Below, piece by piece: positions 48,700 to 59,193 of a stretch of 64,000 nucleotides of DNA. Within the stretch, counting starts at the first letter, position 1. Each line of letters begins with the position of its first letter. The position numbers and the translations under genes are program-made. This DNA is from Sipunculus nudus (lineage: Eukaryota; Annelida; Sipuncula; Golfingiida; Sipunculidae). The stretch is taken from the NCBI GenBank assembly GCA_026874595.1, contig CM049318.1, forward strand, positions 16,232,241-16,296,240, given 5' to 3'. Below the pieces are notes generated by a model. The model had not been told where the DNA came from and did no database searches. It was given only the letters and a program-made list of their open reading frames with translations.

Positions 48700-50471
48700 G
48701 GCAAACAATTCGATTACCAGTACCGACATCTGGATTATGAATCATGTTAATCTATGTGAGATCTTTCGCTTTGCCAAATTTTGAGCCAAAAGCCTGAACC
48801 GTTCCTGAGATATGTGTAGTATTTTCCAAAAATAGAGCGTACATGGCCATAACAGACCAACAATTATAGGAGGCGCCAATAGAGTTCAGTATATGATAAA
48901 GCTGCACAAGAGCTTAAACCAAAAAAGAAGCAAATATTTTGAATGAGTCCTGAAATATGGGTGATATTTTGTAGCAGGAAAACATAACCAGTGGCACCGT
49001 CTGTCTAGCGTATGCGATAAATCTGTCCACAATCTATAAATGCAAAATTTCAGGCAGAAAGCTCATAGCATTCTTGAGGTATGTGTGATATATATTCACC
49101 TTAAATAGATCCATAGATGGCCATATTGGGAAAATATAATTACAGGTCGTGCCACCAGAGTTCAGTACATGATAATGATATCCAAGAGCTTTCAACAGAA
49201 TTAAACATGGGGCAAATTTGTTTAACAACTCCTCAGATAAAGGTGATTATATGCAAAAATGGACCCATTCAAAGTCATGTTCACTCTCATGGTAAAGATG
49301 ACCCCTTTTAAAAAAAGAGTTCGTTCTATGGACCACAACTATGCGCTTGTAAAATTACAAGAAAAAGATCACCCAAACCCTCCTGGAGTTATCTCGCTCG
49401 CCAGATTAGTCTGCGTCGACATGACAGCATCCTAACCGTAGTATCTCCGAATACCTAGTCCTGGAATACAATAAACCATTCACATGTATCATATTTCTGT
49501 TTAAATGAATAATTAAGTCACATTCATTGTTCTTGCTCCAGGATAGATGGAACCAAGGTATATGAATGAAATAGTCGAAACTTCCAGCTGCTTCAAGAAT
49601 AACTAGAAAATACCATTTTACGTCAAAGAGAGGACACAACCACAGGTGGTGCCATCTGCTGGTGAAATATTAAATAGCAGTCACATGATGTGTCCGCCCA
49701 GCAGGGTAACATTCTTTGCAGCAGCTCACAAGATAAAAGATCGCAGATTTTGCACACAAAATTAAATTTTTTAAATAATAATAATCACATGTCAGTCATG
49801 ATCTGTGTAAATCTGTACAATTTGGTGAAAAAAAAAATCAGCAAGGATCTTAGAGAAATGTAGTAAAAGAATAGGCGGGACCGAAGTGAAACCAAAAAAA
49901 AAAAAAAAAAAAAAACTGCGGTGGAAACATCGGTCTTAAAATCATTCTATTCTATATAGTATTCATTGAATTTCCCTAGCTCCAAGGAATCCTTGCATAC
50001 GATCTAAGGCTAAAGCGTTCTTATTTACTGTCTTAACTGAAGGAAAGTAAAAAAAAGACTGTTTTGGAGCGCAGAAATTCGTTAAACCGAGATGGCGCAA
50101 CGAACGTGCAAGTGAAACTCGCATGTCAGTAATATACTAAGGAAATCTGTAGGAAGCAGCAAGGGTCTTAGAGATACAAGGTAGAGAATGGGGCTGGATG
50201 GACGGATCCGAACCATTTTAGTAGTCCTTCTTCCTACGGCGGGGGACTAAAATAATTATTGCTGATTGATCTGGAAAATTGATCCTTGCTAATCCCTAGC
50301 TTTGTAAATTTACTGGGACTTGGACAGTGTTTAATAACAACTTTTCCTATTTTTCTCTCTGTGCCATGATTTCCGATAAAAAATCAAACATTCTGTTCTT
50401 ATTTTCAATTAAAGATAAGCCCTTATGGTGTACAGAGGCGTGATTTTATATTCCAGGAATAATGTTGTTTA
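48700..50471. other. Repeat-derived AT-rich stretch without genes
   Basis: About 48770-49320 holds degenerate reiterations of GAGTTCAGTAcATGATAA and CAAGAGCTTtAAAC words, about 140-250 bases apart. A poly-A run lies at about 49896-49915. One CTCF-like site lies at 49649-49662. No gene was seen. Confidence 0.5.
49649..49662 (-). promoter_or_regulatory. CTCF-consensus match outside the arrays
   Basis: On the minus strand CCAGCAGATGGCAC fits all 14 positions of CCASYAGRKGGCRS. It stands alone in repeat-derived sequence. Motif match only. Confidence 0.35.
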
Positions 50472-53314
50472 TACGGTGGCTGATTAAGGACACAGAAAAC
50501 AAAATTATCTTAAAAAGTAGGCCGCGGCAAAAAAAAAATATCTTGAGATAATTCCCCAATATCTCAAGAAAAAATTTACTGAAAAAAAAAATGTTCGTCT
50601 ACGAAACATTCGATGCTTAATTGATCTTAGTTAAAGTGGCCATTCATATATCTGACGTCTGTCAAATAAACATAATCCCTTGAACCTTTCATAAAATAAG
50701 TAAATCTCATGTTTAGATTTTGTCTTTTTTTTATATCCACGTTTTCATTATACATACATGTTAGGGTGGGGGGGGGGGCAAAAATGGCCACCGGTCGTAA
50801 TTGAAACAAAGACATCTGGCTTCAATTCAAACATTTCAGATTGTTTTAAATGACAAATATTGCATTGCTTTATATGCCATCAACTAGGAATCTTTCCATT
50901 TTCAATCACCACCCTCCCCCCCCCCCCCCTCCCCCCCCCCCTCAGTTTGTTTGGTATGTTAACTTTGGTTCAAATACCTTGTGGACAAATAGTCTGTAAA
51001 TAAAAAGTTTATACATTAGTCAAAGTGGGGTTTTAAGAACCTTTCAGAGCAGGGATTACTTTCGGTTCTTTGGTATGGTTATGCAGAGCCGGTATGTAAG
51101 CAGTTATCAAATAGATTCTATTAATAAGGCAGGTGAATAGTGGCTTTAAGAACAAAACAGAGCATTTTGAAGAAGGAAAATCATGACAATAGATGATCAA
51201 AATATTTGAAAAAAATTTGTTCATCCATTTAAATTTTCTATGATTTAGATAGGTTGTCCATGTTGTGCTCTAAATACTCTGCTTAATCGGAAGTTTCCTA
51301 TATTTGCCCGTGTTAATTATATATAACTTTTAGCTTGAATTACTCTTCCCTGTGTGCGGTTTAGGACCCAGCGCGGCCCCAAAAATTTAACCCGCCCCTG
51401 CCCCGCAGTATGTTATGTCAGCCCACAGCCCGCCCCGATGTTTAACCAATAAATTCAGCCCGCCCGCCCGCAATTACTGACAGTCTTTCAACCTGCACCC
51501 GCCCAGTTAAATTTTCAAACTCCAGCCCACAACCAGCCCGCGAAAAGTAGCATGAAATAACAATTACACACAAATAACTGTTTATTAACTGATTAATAAC
51601 AGTGTGCAAAACAGTACAGTTTAACATTTGTCATATATATATATATGTTTGTTCATAAAAATAGAACTCTGGGTCACAAAATGTCCAACACCAATGGTCA
51701 CGCAAAAACCATATAACATTAGCGTCATATCGACCCTTCGGCATAACGACCAGATCACTGGCGCCAGAGTGACTTTACATCTAAGTCTGAGGAACGCATT
51801 GTAAGGCTTAATGCAGATGCAAATATTTTCGTCATTTCTGACAACGCTTCATGGCCTACACGTACACTGTCAGTCAATATAAACCATACCAATCGTTAGT
51901 GTTTTTGCGTGCCTCCTAATTATACCGAACATGAGCGAGAAAAGTTCCGTTTTAATCCAGCACATTAATAAACCCTTCGGCATGTTTGTTGAATTTATGA
52001 CCGCATGAACACAAGCATGGCTCGCAGGGGTTACAGGACGCAGGCAGCTTGCAGGCGATACAGGAAATGACCCGTGTCCATGGAGACGGTGTTTCAGCTT
52101 GGGTTATGAGCTCACATGTATACTATTGGGTAAATTAACCATTCTTAGCATAATATTGTGATTACGGTCCGTTTATCACAATATGAATGCAACCTAACGC
52201 AAGACCTCTGCGATACATTCCTCGATATTACTTGTATCACGGGTATCAGTCAGGTTGTCACGGCTATAATAACATAAATAAAACCTAAATCAATGAGTTG
52301 TCAAACTGCTGTTGATCATTAGGATGTCATCGACGACCGTGCTGCATAGAGCGGTAGTATGCGCGATAAGTGAAAACAGTGGCTATGATGGAAAACACCC
52401 TGCCCCTGTAAAATGTATTAGTTAAACTAGGAAAGCCCTACACAGTAGGGGATAAGGGGTGCAGTGGAGAAATTAGGCCTCCAGTGAAACCTCCCTCACA
52501 ATGAGCCATGATGCGTCATTGTTTTGCTTTATTCAACTTTCATTATATACAGACTTTACTCGTAGTAATTGAACATTGAATGAATAAATAAAAATATGAT
52601 CATTTTCCTCTTCACAGCAAAGTTTGAACTAAAATTTTGGTTTAAAAAACAAAAGGTCAAGGATAATTATCAGAGGGCCATTTTAGCAATTTTTTAACAA
52701 TCATTTTATAATATATTACCTAACCAACTTCACAACCCGCGGTCCGCCCCGCCCCTCTCTGACTTAATTTTGACCCGCCCCACACACTCATGAATGTAGC
52801 CCGCCCCGCAAAAAAATCTTAAGCAAAGAAACGCGTGGGCCCGGGGGTTGCAGGTCTAAACCTGCCCCGTGCAGGGCCCTAGAATGCAGTTACTATATTT
52901 AGGCAGCTTATCAGCTCATGGGAAATTTGATCTCTGGCATGTACGTCAGATATAGTAATGGGCACCTTTAACTAAGGTCAAATAACCATCGAATGGTTCG
53001 TAAACGGGGGCTTAAAATATTTTCTGGGTGTTTTTTTCTCGAGATCTGGAGTTAATTTATTTCCTGCGTCCTACTTTTGCGAAATTTTATCTCAAGTTTT
53101 TTAATTTTTTGCTGCGTCCAATTCTTTTTTGGTTGCTGAATTTTATCTCGAGATCTTGACTTAACATCTCAGATCTCCACCCTTTCATCTCAAGATCACC
53201 ACTTAACATCTGCAGATCTTGGGACTTTTTCTTTCTACAGCAAACTTTATTTTTGTGAAGTGTTATGCCGAGATCTCGAGAGAAATTTTTCTTTGTCCTA
53301 AATCAGCCAACGTA
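50472..53314. mobile_element. Long-TIR element, TA-flanked, with a second element nested inside
   Basis: The left end TACGGTGGCTGATTAAGGA (50472) is matched by the right end TCCTAAATCAGCCAACGTA (to 53314) in inverted orientation. The similarity extends inward for well over 100 bases: CATTCGATG, GATCTTAGTTAAAG and ATATCTGACGT at 50607-50657 reappear inverted at about 52938-52995. Ends CG(G/T)TGGCTGATT flanked by TA suggest a TA target duplication, as in Tc1/mariner-type insertions. A perfect 10 bp hairpin (TCTTGAGATA, 9-base loop) lies at 50541-50569, and AGATCT-rich repeats lie at 53035-53290. No transposase was seen. The CG-rich element at 51362-52882 lies inside it. Confidence 0.65.
51362..52882. 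mobile_element. CG-rich-ended TIR element (copy 1), nested
   Basis: The left end TAGGACCCAGCGCGG and the right end (reversed) TAGGGCCCTGCACGG agree at 12 of 15 positions. The terminal 150 bases are rich in CCCGCCCC words at the left and CCGCCCCGCCCC words at the right. The interior is AT-rich and non-coding. The ends recall hAT-like elements with GCGGGGCGGG subterminal repeats. No clear target duplication. Confidence 0.5.
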
Positions 53315-53594
53315 AATTTCAATCTTTTAGCAGTGGATTAATGACTGTGCCTTAAGCACAATCAGGCCTGCCAAATCACTTTTTTAAAAGTGTCACTCCT
53401 TTTTTTAGGATTAACTGAAAATGACACCAACTTCTTTACTTGTTTTTCAAAGAGAACAGTTCGAGATATACCATTTAATTTTCTCTCCTGCTATAAAAGT
53501 CAAATTAAAATAAGAATGGAACATTTGTAAATATTTTGTAAGCAAATGTCCAGGAAGTGTATGAACATGTTTGATATGCCAGTACCAGCATTAT

Positions 53595-54923
53595 AGCCCT
53601 GCGAGGGCTCAACCCGCCGGACGTTTTCGTGATTACGTGGGGCTGGGCAGCAAAAAGAGTAATCGAAGGGCGGGTGCGGGCTAAAAGCTGGGAGATGCGG
53701 GGCGGGGTTGGCTACATATTTTAGTGCGAGTCACTGCGGGCCGAAAAAATGGTTTTACTGAGGAATGAGGAGATGATTATATTAACTGGAAAGTAACGCA
53801 CAGGTCTGTTAATGTTCCGCGGCTTTACCATTTTCTGAAATACTGTTGAACATGTAAAGTATAAACTCTTTGAATTTTGAGACAGGTTCAGAAGCAGTGA
53901 CAAATGGTTATGATATTGTACATATTTACCTGGATATTATTTTGCATGTCTAGTCTGTTCCGCATTGTACATGTATATATACTTGTGGCCAATGGCCAGT
54001 CTTACATATAACAACATGGCAGGGTATAGAGCACTGCTTATTACCGGTGACCTTATAATAGCCATTGCATGGGCTTGATCTGGCTTTATTCTCCGCTGGA
54101 TATAACTTTACATAACTCAGAGAAGCCATGCTTTTTTATATCTATCTCAACCATGCTCCAGAGCTGGGCTCCATCTGTAGTTCCAAATCCTCCCCTTTCA
54201 GCTAATTAGCTGATCCACAAACATGATTCACGGCTTTGTCACATAAAAGATGTTAACTGTGGTGACACAATAACCGTCCTCCAGCTGCTGCAGCTAATGA
54301 GGAGAAAGTGTAGCTCTGGGCATACCTGATAAAAATTGTTCCCTTTATTCTCAAGTGTTGTTTTATATTTCCAAATATATAGCACCATGTGTATGGAAGA
54401 CAGTTTAATTATGTCATCAGTTAAATATCTGAATATATTGGTATATACATTTAAAGGAGACAAAAATGCCTTATTTGATCAGTGTGGCCCAAATACTGAC
54501 ATTTCCAATTATATGGCAGTAAATAATTACATTTGGTAAATGATAATTCAATGACGCTTCTTCCCTTACAGCGACAAAAAAAAACTGGAAAAGTCATTCT
54601 GTCAGTAAAACGTGGTAATGGTATGTACTCAAAAGTGGCGATTATTTATTATAAATATTTAAGAAAAAATCATATTTTTTATATGGTTTCATTTTTTTGT
54701 TTTCTCTGTGTTTGTTTCCCCATATGTTTGTTTGATTTTTTGGTAAAAGCGCGGGGCGGGTGCGGGCTTAAAGGTAAATATGCGGGAGGATGCGGGTCAA
54801 GTTTTTCTTTGAAGATGCGGGGCGGTACGAGGCGGGATTTTTTCAGCTGCGGGGCGGGGCGGTTGCAGGCTGAAAGGCTGTTTTGCGGGGCGGGCTCTAA
54901 ATTTTGGGCCGTGTAGTGCTCTA
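53595..54923. mobile_element. CG-rich-ended TIR element (copy 2), opposite orientation
   Basis: It starts AGCCCTGCGAGGGCTCAACC and ends GGGCCGTGTAGTGCTCTA. Its right end, reversed, lines up with the left end of the 51362 element through GGCCC-AAAATTTA and the CCCGCCCCGC words, so the two are inverted relatives. GCGGGGCGGG repeats flank an AT-rich non-coding interior. Confidence 0.45.
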
Positions 54924-56256
54924 ATCTGCATGCAGGGGATGTGCGCCATGTATGTGTCTAACTTTAGGACTGATACATGTCGATATATGTACCCCACAAT
55001 TATGTCCACCTTTGGGACTGACCAAACTGGTCGTTATTTGGGGGGGTTTTCGTTTAAGTGAAATTCTTTGTTACGCAGATCATAAATTCGGGACCGAGAA
55101 AAGTGGTCGTAATTGTGGGATTGGTCGCGATTGTGGGGTGGTCACAAGGCGGGGTTCTATTCTACATAATTGTGGTATGCGCAGCACATCTTTATTCAGT
55201 CTGTGATAATAAATAAGGCATTCACGCTAATTTTACCCTTTTTTCACTATTTTTTAAAAGAAGTCTACTTTTAATTGATTTAGGTCTACACAGTGCCCAA
55301 GGGTGACTCCATGGTATCATCTGGATTACATTTGGAACCATCTGTACGGCTAGGCTCATACAACAGGAAAAGCAAAATATATATGCATAATAAATTTCAA
55401 GGCAATCAGTAGTTGCCGGGATAATCGAGATTTTGAATGCATTTTTACTTAAAAAGAATTGATTACAGTGACATTTCAAATTTGTATGTCAAATGTTAAA
55501 GAGCTGCTTTAACCAGTTTTGTTCATACTTTGAATGATGAATGGAAAATAGGTTTCACCCATGTGCGTTATATCACTAGCTTCTGTGGTCCAAAGTCGGA
55601 TGTATAAGTACAGAATTAAGACTATATAGGGTAATTTATTTAAACATGTTTAAAATGGTGGCATTATTGACAAGTTTGATATGTTTCAGATCAGTGAGTT
55701 TCATGCAAAATATACACTTTTCACAGGAATATATTCAGTAAAATATTATTTTCACAATATTAATATTGATATATAACTAGATGACACATTTTTTTTAGAT
55801 TTGTTCTGCTTTTTACTGCTGCATATTGCAGTTGATATGTCTTTAATAAGATTTTTGCAATGTGATCAAATGTATCTACTGTTGTTCTTAAATTGCCTTA
55901 AATAAGACAAAAATACAATATTTGATAATTTATGGCAATAAACTCCACAGTTTGTAGTTAAATGAAAAAAATAAAGATGCTGGTGTTGCAATTTTTTTGC
56001 GTATATAACAAATATAATTGACTTTGTTACTTTTTATATCGAATTAAATAAAAATAAATGAAAGCATATCCATATTTCTTATTCGACTCACACCTAAAAG
56101 TTATGGTCATAGCAAGTCAATTGTAACCATTTGCATACACCATTTTTTCAAAACACCACCGTAGCTTTGCCAAATTGATTAATTTTAAGCAAATAATTAG
56201 TATGCCATGTTTGGAACAGACCAGATAAAACACATCTTAGGTGCAAGTTATGTGAT
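54924..56256. other. AT-rich stretch, nothing recognised
   Basis: No reading frame, RNA or repeat family could be supported. A short direct repetition of GTCGTAATTGTGGGATTGG type occurs at about 55020-55140. Confidence 0.5.
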
Positions 56257-57600
56257 CCGAGGCCTCCCTTTGTGTATGTGAAGATTGTTCGTGGTTTGTC
56301 ATGGTGTGTGTGAAGGCTCCGGTTTACTGTACAGTGGCGGATCCAGGATTCTGGAGGGGGGCCAACCTGGAAGACTAAATGAAAACCTTAAAAAGGGTCC
56401 TACTGTTCAGAAATGAAGGGGTCCAACTCGCAAAGGTTGGTTTGAAACCCTTAAAAAGGTTTCTGCTAATAAGGCGGAAGTGGAAGGGGGAGGCGGTCAT
56501 CCGAGACCTCACTTGGTTCGTGGTTTGTCATAGTGTGTGTGAAGGCTCCGATTAACTGTACAGTGGCGGATCAAGGATTCTGGAGAAGGTCCAACCACGA
56601 AACCTAAATGAAAATCTAAAAAAAAGGGTCCTCTTGTTCGGAAATGAAGGGGTCCAGGTGGGAAAGCTTGGTTTGAAACCCTAAAAAGATTTCGGCTAAA
56701 GAGGCGGGATGGGGGATGGGGAATCTTGACCCCCTTGACCCCCCCCCCTTCTGGATCCCCCATTCACTGCTATCTGTCATTCGAGACTTCACTTTGTTCG
56801 AGTATTGTAATGTTATGTTTGAACACTCGGGTTAACTGTATGTTTTCTGAGACCTCACTTTGTTCGTGGTTTGTCATGCTGTGTTTGAACACTCGGGTTA
56901 ACTGTATGTTGTCCGAGACCTCACTTTGTTCGTGTTTTGTCATAGTGTGTGTGATGACTCTAGATAACTGTACAGAGGCGGATCCAGGATTCTGGAGAGG
57001 GTCCAAGCAAGGATGATTGAAAGAAAAACTAAGATATTGTTTACTGGTCCGAAAATAAAGAGGTCCAGATCGCAAAGTTTCGTTTGAAACCCGAAAGGAA
57101 AGATTGTTTCGGCTTTAAAGGCGGAGGGGGGGGGGGGGGGTAGGGAGGGGAGAGTACGGACCCCCTTAACCCCCCCCCCCCTCTGGATCCGCCATTCACG
57201 GCTATCTGTCATTCGAGACTTCACTTTGTTCGAGGTTTGTCATGTTGTGTTTGAACACTCGGGTTAACTGTATAATGTCCGAGACCTCACTTTGATGGTC
57301 GTTTGTCATAGTGTGTGTAGCGACCTCAGTTTGCTGTGTGTTGTCAGAGACCTCACTTTGATGGTCGTTTGTCATAGTGTGTGTAGCGACCTCAGTTTGC
57401 TGTGTGTTGTCAGAGACCTCACTTTGTTAGTGGTTTTTCATATGGAAAAACTTGAAAATAAATGGGGAAAATTGGTTAAAAATGTTATTTTATGAATAAT
57501 TACATGACAATTAATAGAATACTATGACAAAAATGTTAAATTTGATATGCATTATATAGGACCTCATTTTGTAGGGTTTTGTCAGAGACCTCACTTTGTA
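56257..57600 (+). repeat. 67 bp minisatellite carrying duplicated MITE-like segments
   Basis: GAGACCTCACTTTGTTCG followed by GGTTTGTCATAGTGTGTGTG and a GTTAACTGTA word repeats about every 66-67 bases (for example near 56783, 56850, 56915, and again 57217-57430). Within it, segments starting CAGTGGCGGATCCAGGATTC (56334), CAGTGGCGGATCAAGGATTC (56564) and CAGAGGCGGATCCAGGATTC (near 56972), and ending CTGGATCC(C/G)CCATTCAC, interrupt the array. The latter two share the same right flank, CTATCTGTCATTCGAGACTT, so the insertion was multiplied by tandem duplication after integration. The termini are of the CAGTGGCGGATCCAGG hAT-like MITE type. Confidence 0.75.
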
Positions 57601-57616
57601 GGTCCTGTAGGTAAGG

Positions 57617-58191
57617 GTGTGTGTGTGTGTGTGTGTGTAGGGGGGGGGGTCTCACATAATCCGTAATAATTTACTTTGGATACTTGCTTTGTATGTGTGT
57701 GTATTTGTGTATTTTTACTTCGTCATAACTATATATTGGATGCAGCATTACCGCCCACTTGTTCAACTTACAACGGCAGCCCTGGGTCTTGCATCACGTT
57801 TATGTACCGGTGTGCTGGTGTGTGTGTGTGTTGGTTTATTGCGTTACAGCTTACATTAGATACAGCATTGTTGGTTACCTGGCCCGGTACAGAGCCTCGA
57901 GGCTGTGTGTGTGTGTAACTTTGTCATAACTTACTTGGGATACAGCACTGCCGGTTATTTGGTCCGCTGCACAGCCCTGAGACGTACCCCCCAGTACAGT
58001 TGTTAGTGTTGATAGCACAACGTCCATTCATCTCACCACATTTTGGATCTAAAATATGCTGTTTATGATCAAATATACACATCTCAAAGTAAATATTAAA
58101 TAAACCATTTTCCCCTAAAAAAGTTCTCTCTCTCCTTCTCTCTGTCTCGCCTTCTCTCTCTCTCTCTCTCCTTCTCTCTCTCTCTGTCTCG

Positions 58192-58265
<74 letters not shown>

Positions 58266-58925
58266 ATCTCTCTCTCTCTATATATATCTCCCGCTGACGT
58301 GAAATGCTGCATGGCTTTCCGCAGGTTGCCTGACGTATTACGGGTCTTGATCTAGTTTTATAACCGCGCTGTCCACAAACACTGGCTGAGCACGCACTCC
58401 ACGGGGTTCACGGTCCCTTTCTGCAATCCTGGAATTATAAGAATTGTATCAAATTAATAAAATTTCGCCTGATGACCATCCGGGTCATATCAGGGCCATT
58501 CCGTTCAAAGAACTGAAAATTACATTTTTTTAATAATACAATATACATTAAAAAAAATAAGTGAATGTTGATCGGGATCTTCTTGACTCTCCTGGTCCTG
58601 TAGTATACAGATGTTCTTCCTCTCTTTCTCTCTCTTTATATATGCATGTGTGTGAAGGCGGTACTGGCTAATTACCTAGGTTATGTGTTCCTTTCATCAG
58701 GCCCTGGCACTAGGAGAATATAAGGCTCGGCAGTGAATGTGTTAAGTTAACACAGTTTTTTTTTAAATAATAACAAAACTCACTAATGACAATTCATCCA
58801 ATCTGTTTTGGATATTGTGAGGTATTATGTTTAAGTAAGACGGATAAGACTATGGCACACATTAAGGCCTCTAGCTACAATCATTGATCTTTTATTCTAC
58901 AGGAATCACAGCGTGAACATCTTAC
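57617..58925. other. Microsatellite-rich stretch, no gene
   Basis: A (GT)n tract near 57617-57640, further TGTGTG words to 57920 and a long (CT)n tract near 58122-58280. A loosely repeated unit (CATAACT-ATA-TTGGATGCAGCATTACCG) recurs near 57723, 57850 and 57925. Confidence 0.6.
58122..58280. repeat. (CT)n microsatellite
   Basis: Almost uninterrupted CT dinucleotides for about 150 bases, ending in a short TATATATA tract. Minus-strand frames rich in RERERE here are artefacts of this repeat. Confidence 0.95.
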
Positions 58926-59012
58926 CCTGCAGAAACGGTAAACGAATAATCCTTCCGCGCATGCGCACATGGTAAAAAGGAACATCACAACAGCAACCTT
59001 GTGACTGACCAT
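58926..59012 (-). CDS. Possible signal-peptide exon of a small secreted protein
   Basis: From ATG at 59012 the minus strand reads MVSHKVAVVMFLFTMCACAEG, listed here in two parts: a basic start MVSHK and a hydrophobic core AVVMFLFTMCACA with a plausible cleavage after A-E-G. It is followed by LFVYRFCR and then a strong donor AGG|GTAAGA (58921-58925). A pyrimidine-rich acceptor (TTTCTCTTTTAAG) lies 14 bases upstream of the ATG, so a small coding exon with an untranslated leader is plausible. If not spliced, the frame continues CSRCDSC and stops at 58881. No family is recognised, and no partner exon can be fixed. Confidence 0.3.
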
Positions 59013-59135
59013 TTTAGCACTAGATCTTAAAAGAGAAAGAAAAATAGTATTATAATATATTCGAAGAAAATTAAAATCATTGACATCTTTTTCACTCACA
59101 CACAAACACACGGAAACACATATATATGTACATGT

Positions 59136-59138
<3 letters not shown>

Positions 59139-59192
<54 letters not shown>
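59139..59192. repeat. (TA)n microsatellite
   Basis: About 26 TA dinucleotides. A poly-G run of about 16 follows at 59335-59350. Confidence 0.95.

Positions 59193-59193
<1 letters not shown>

Noticed and set aside
58115-58312. Minus-strand frame rich in RERERE.
   Set aside because: Product of the (CT)n microsatellite.
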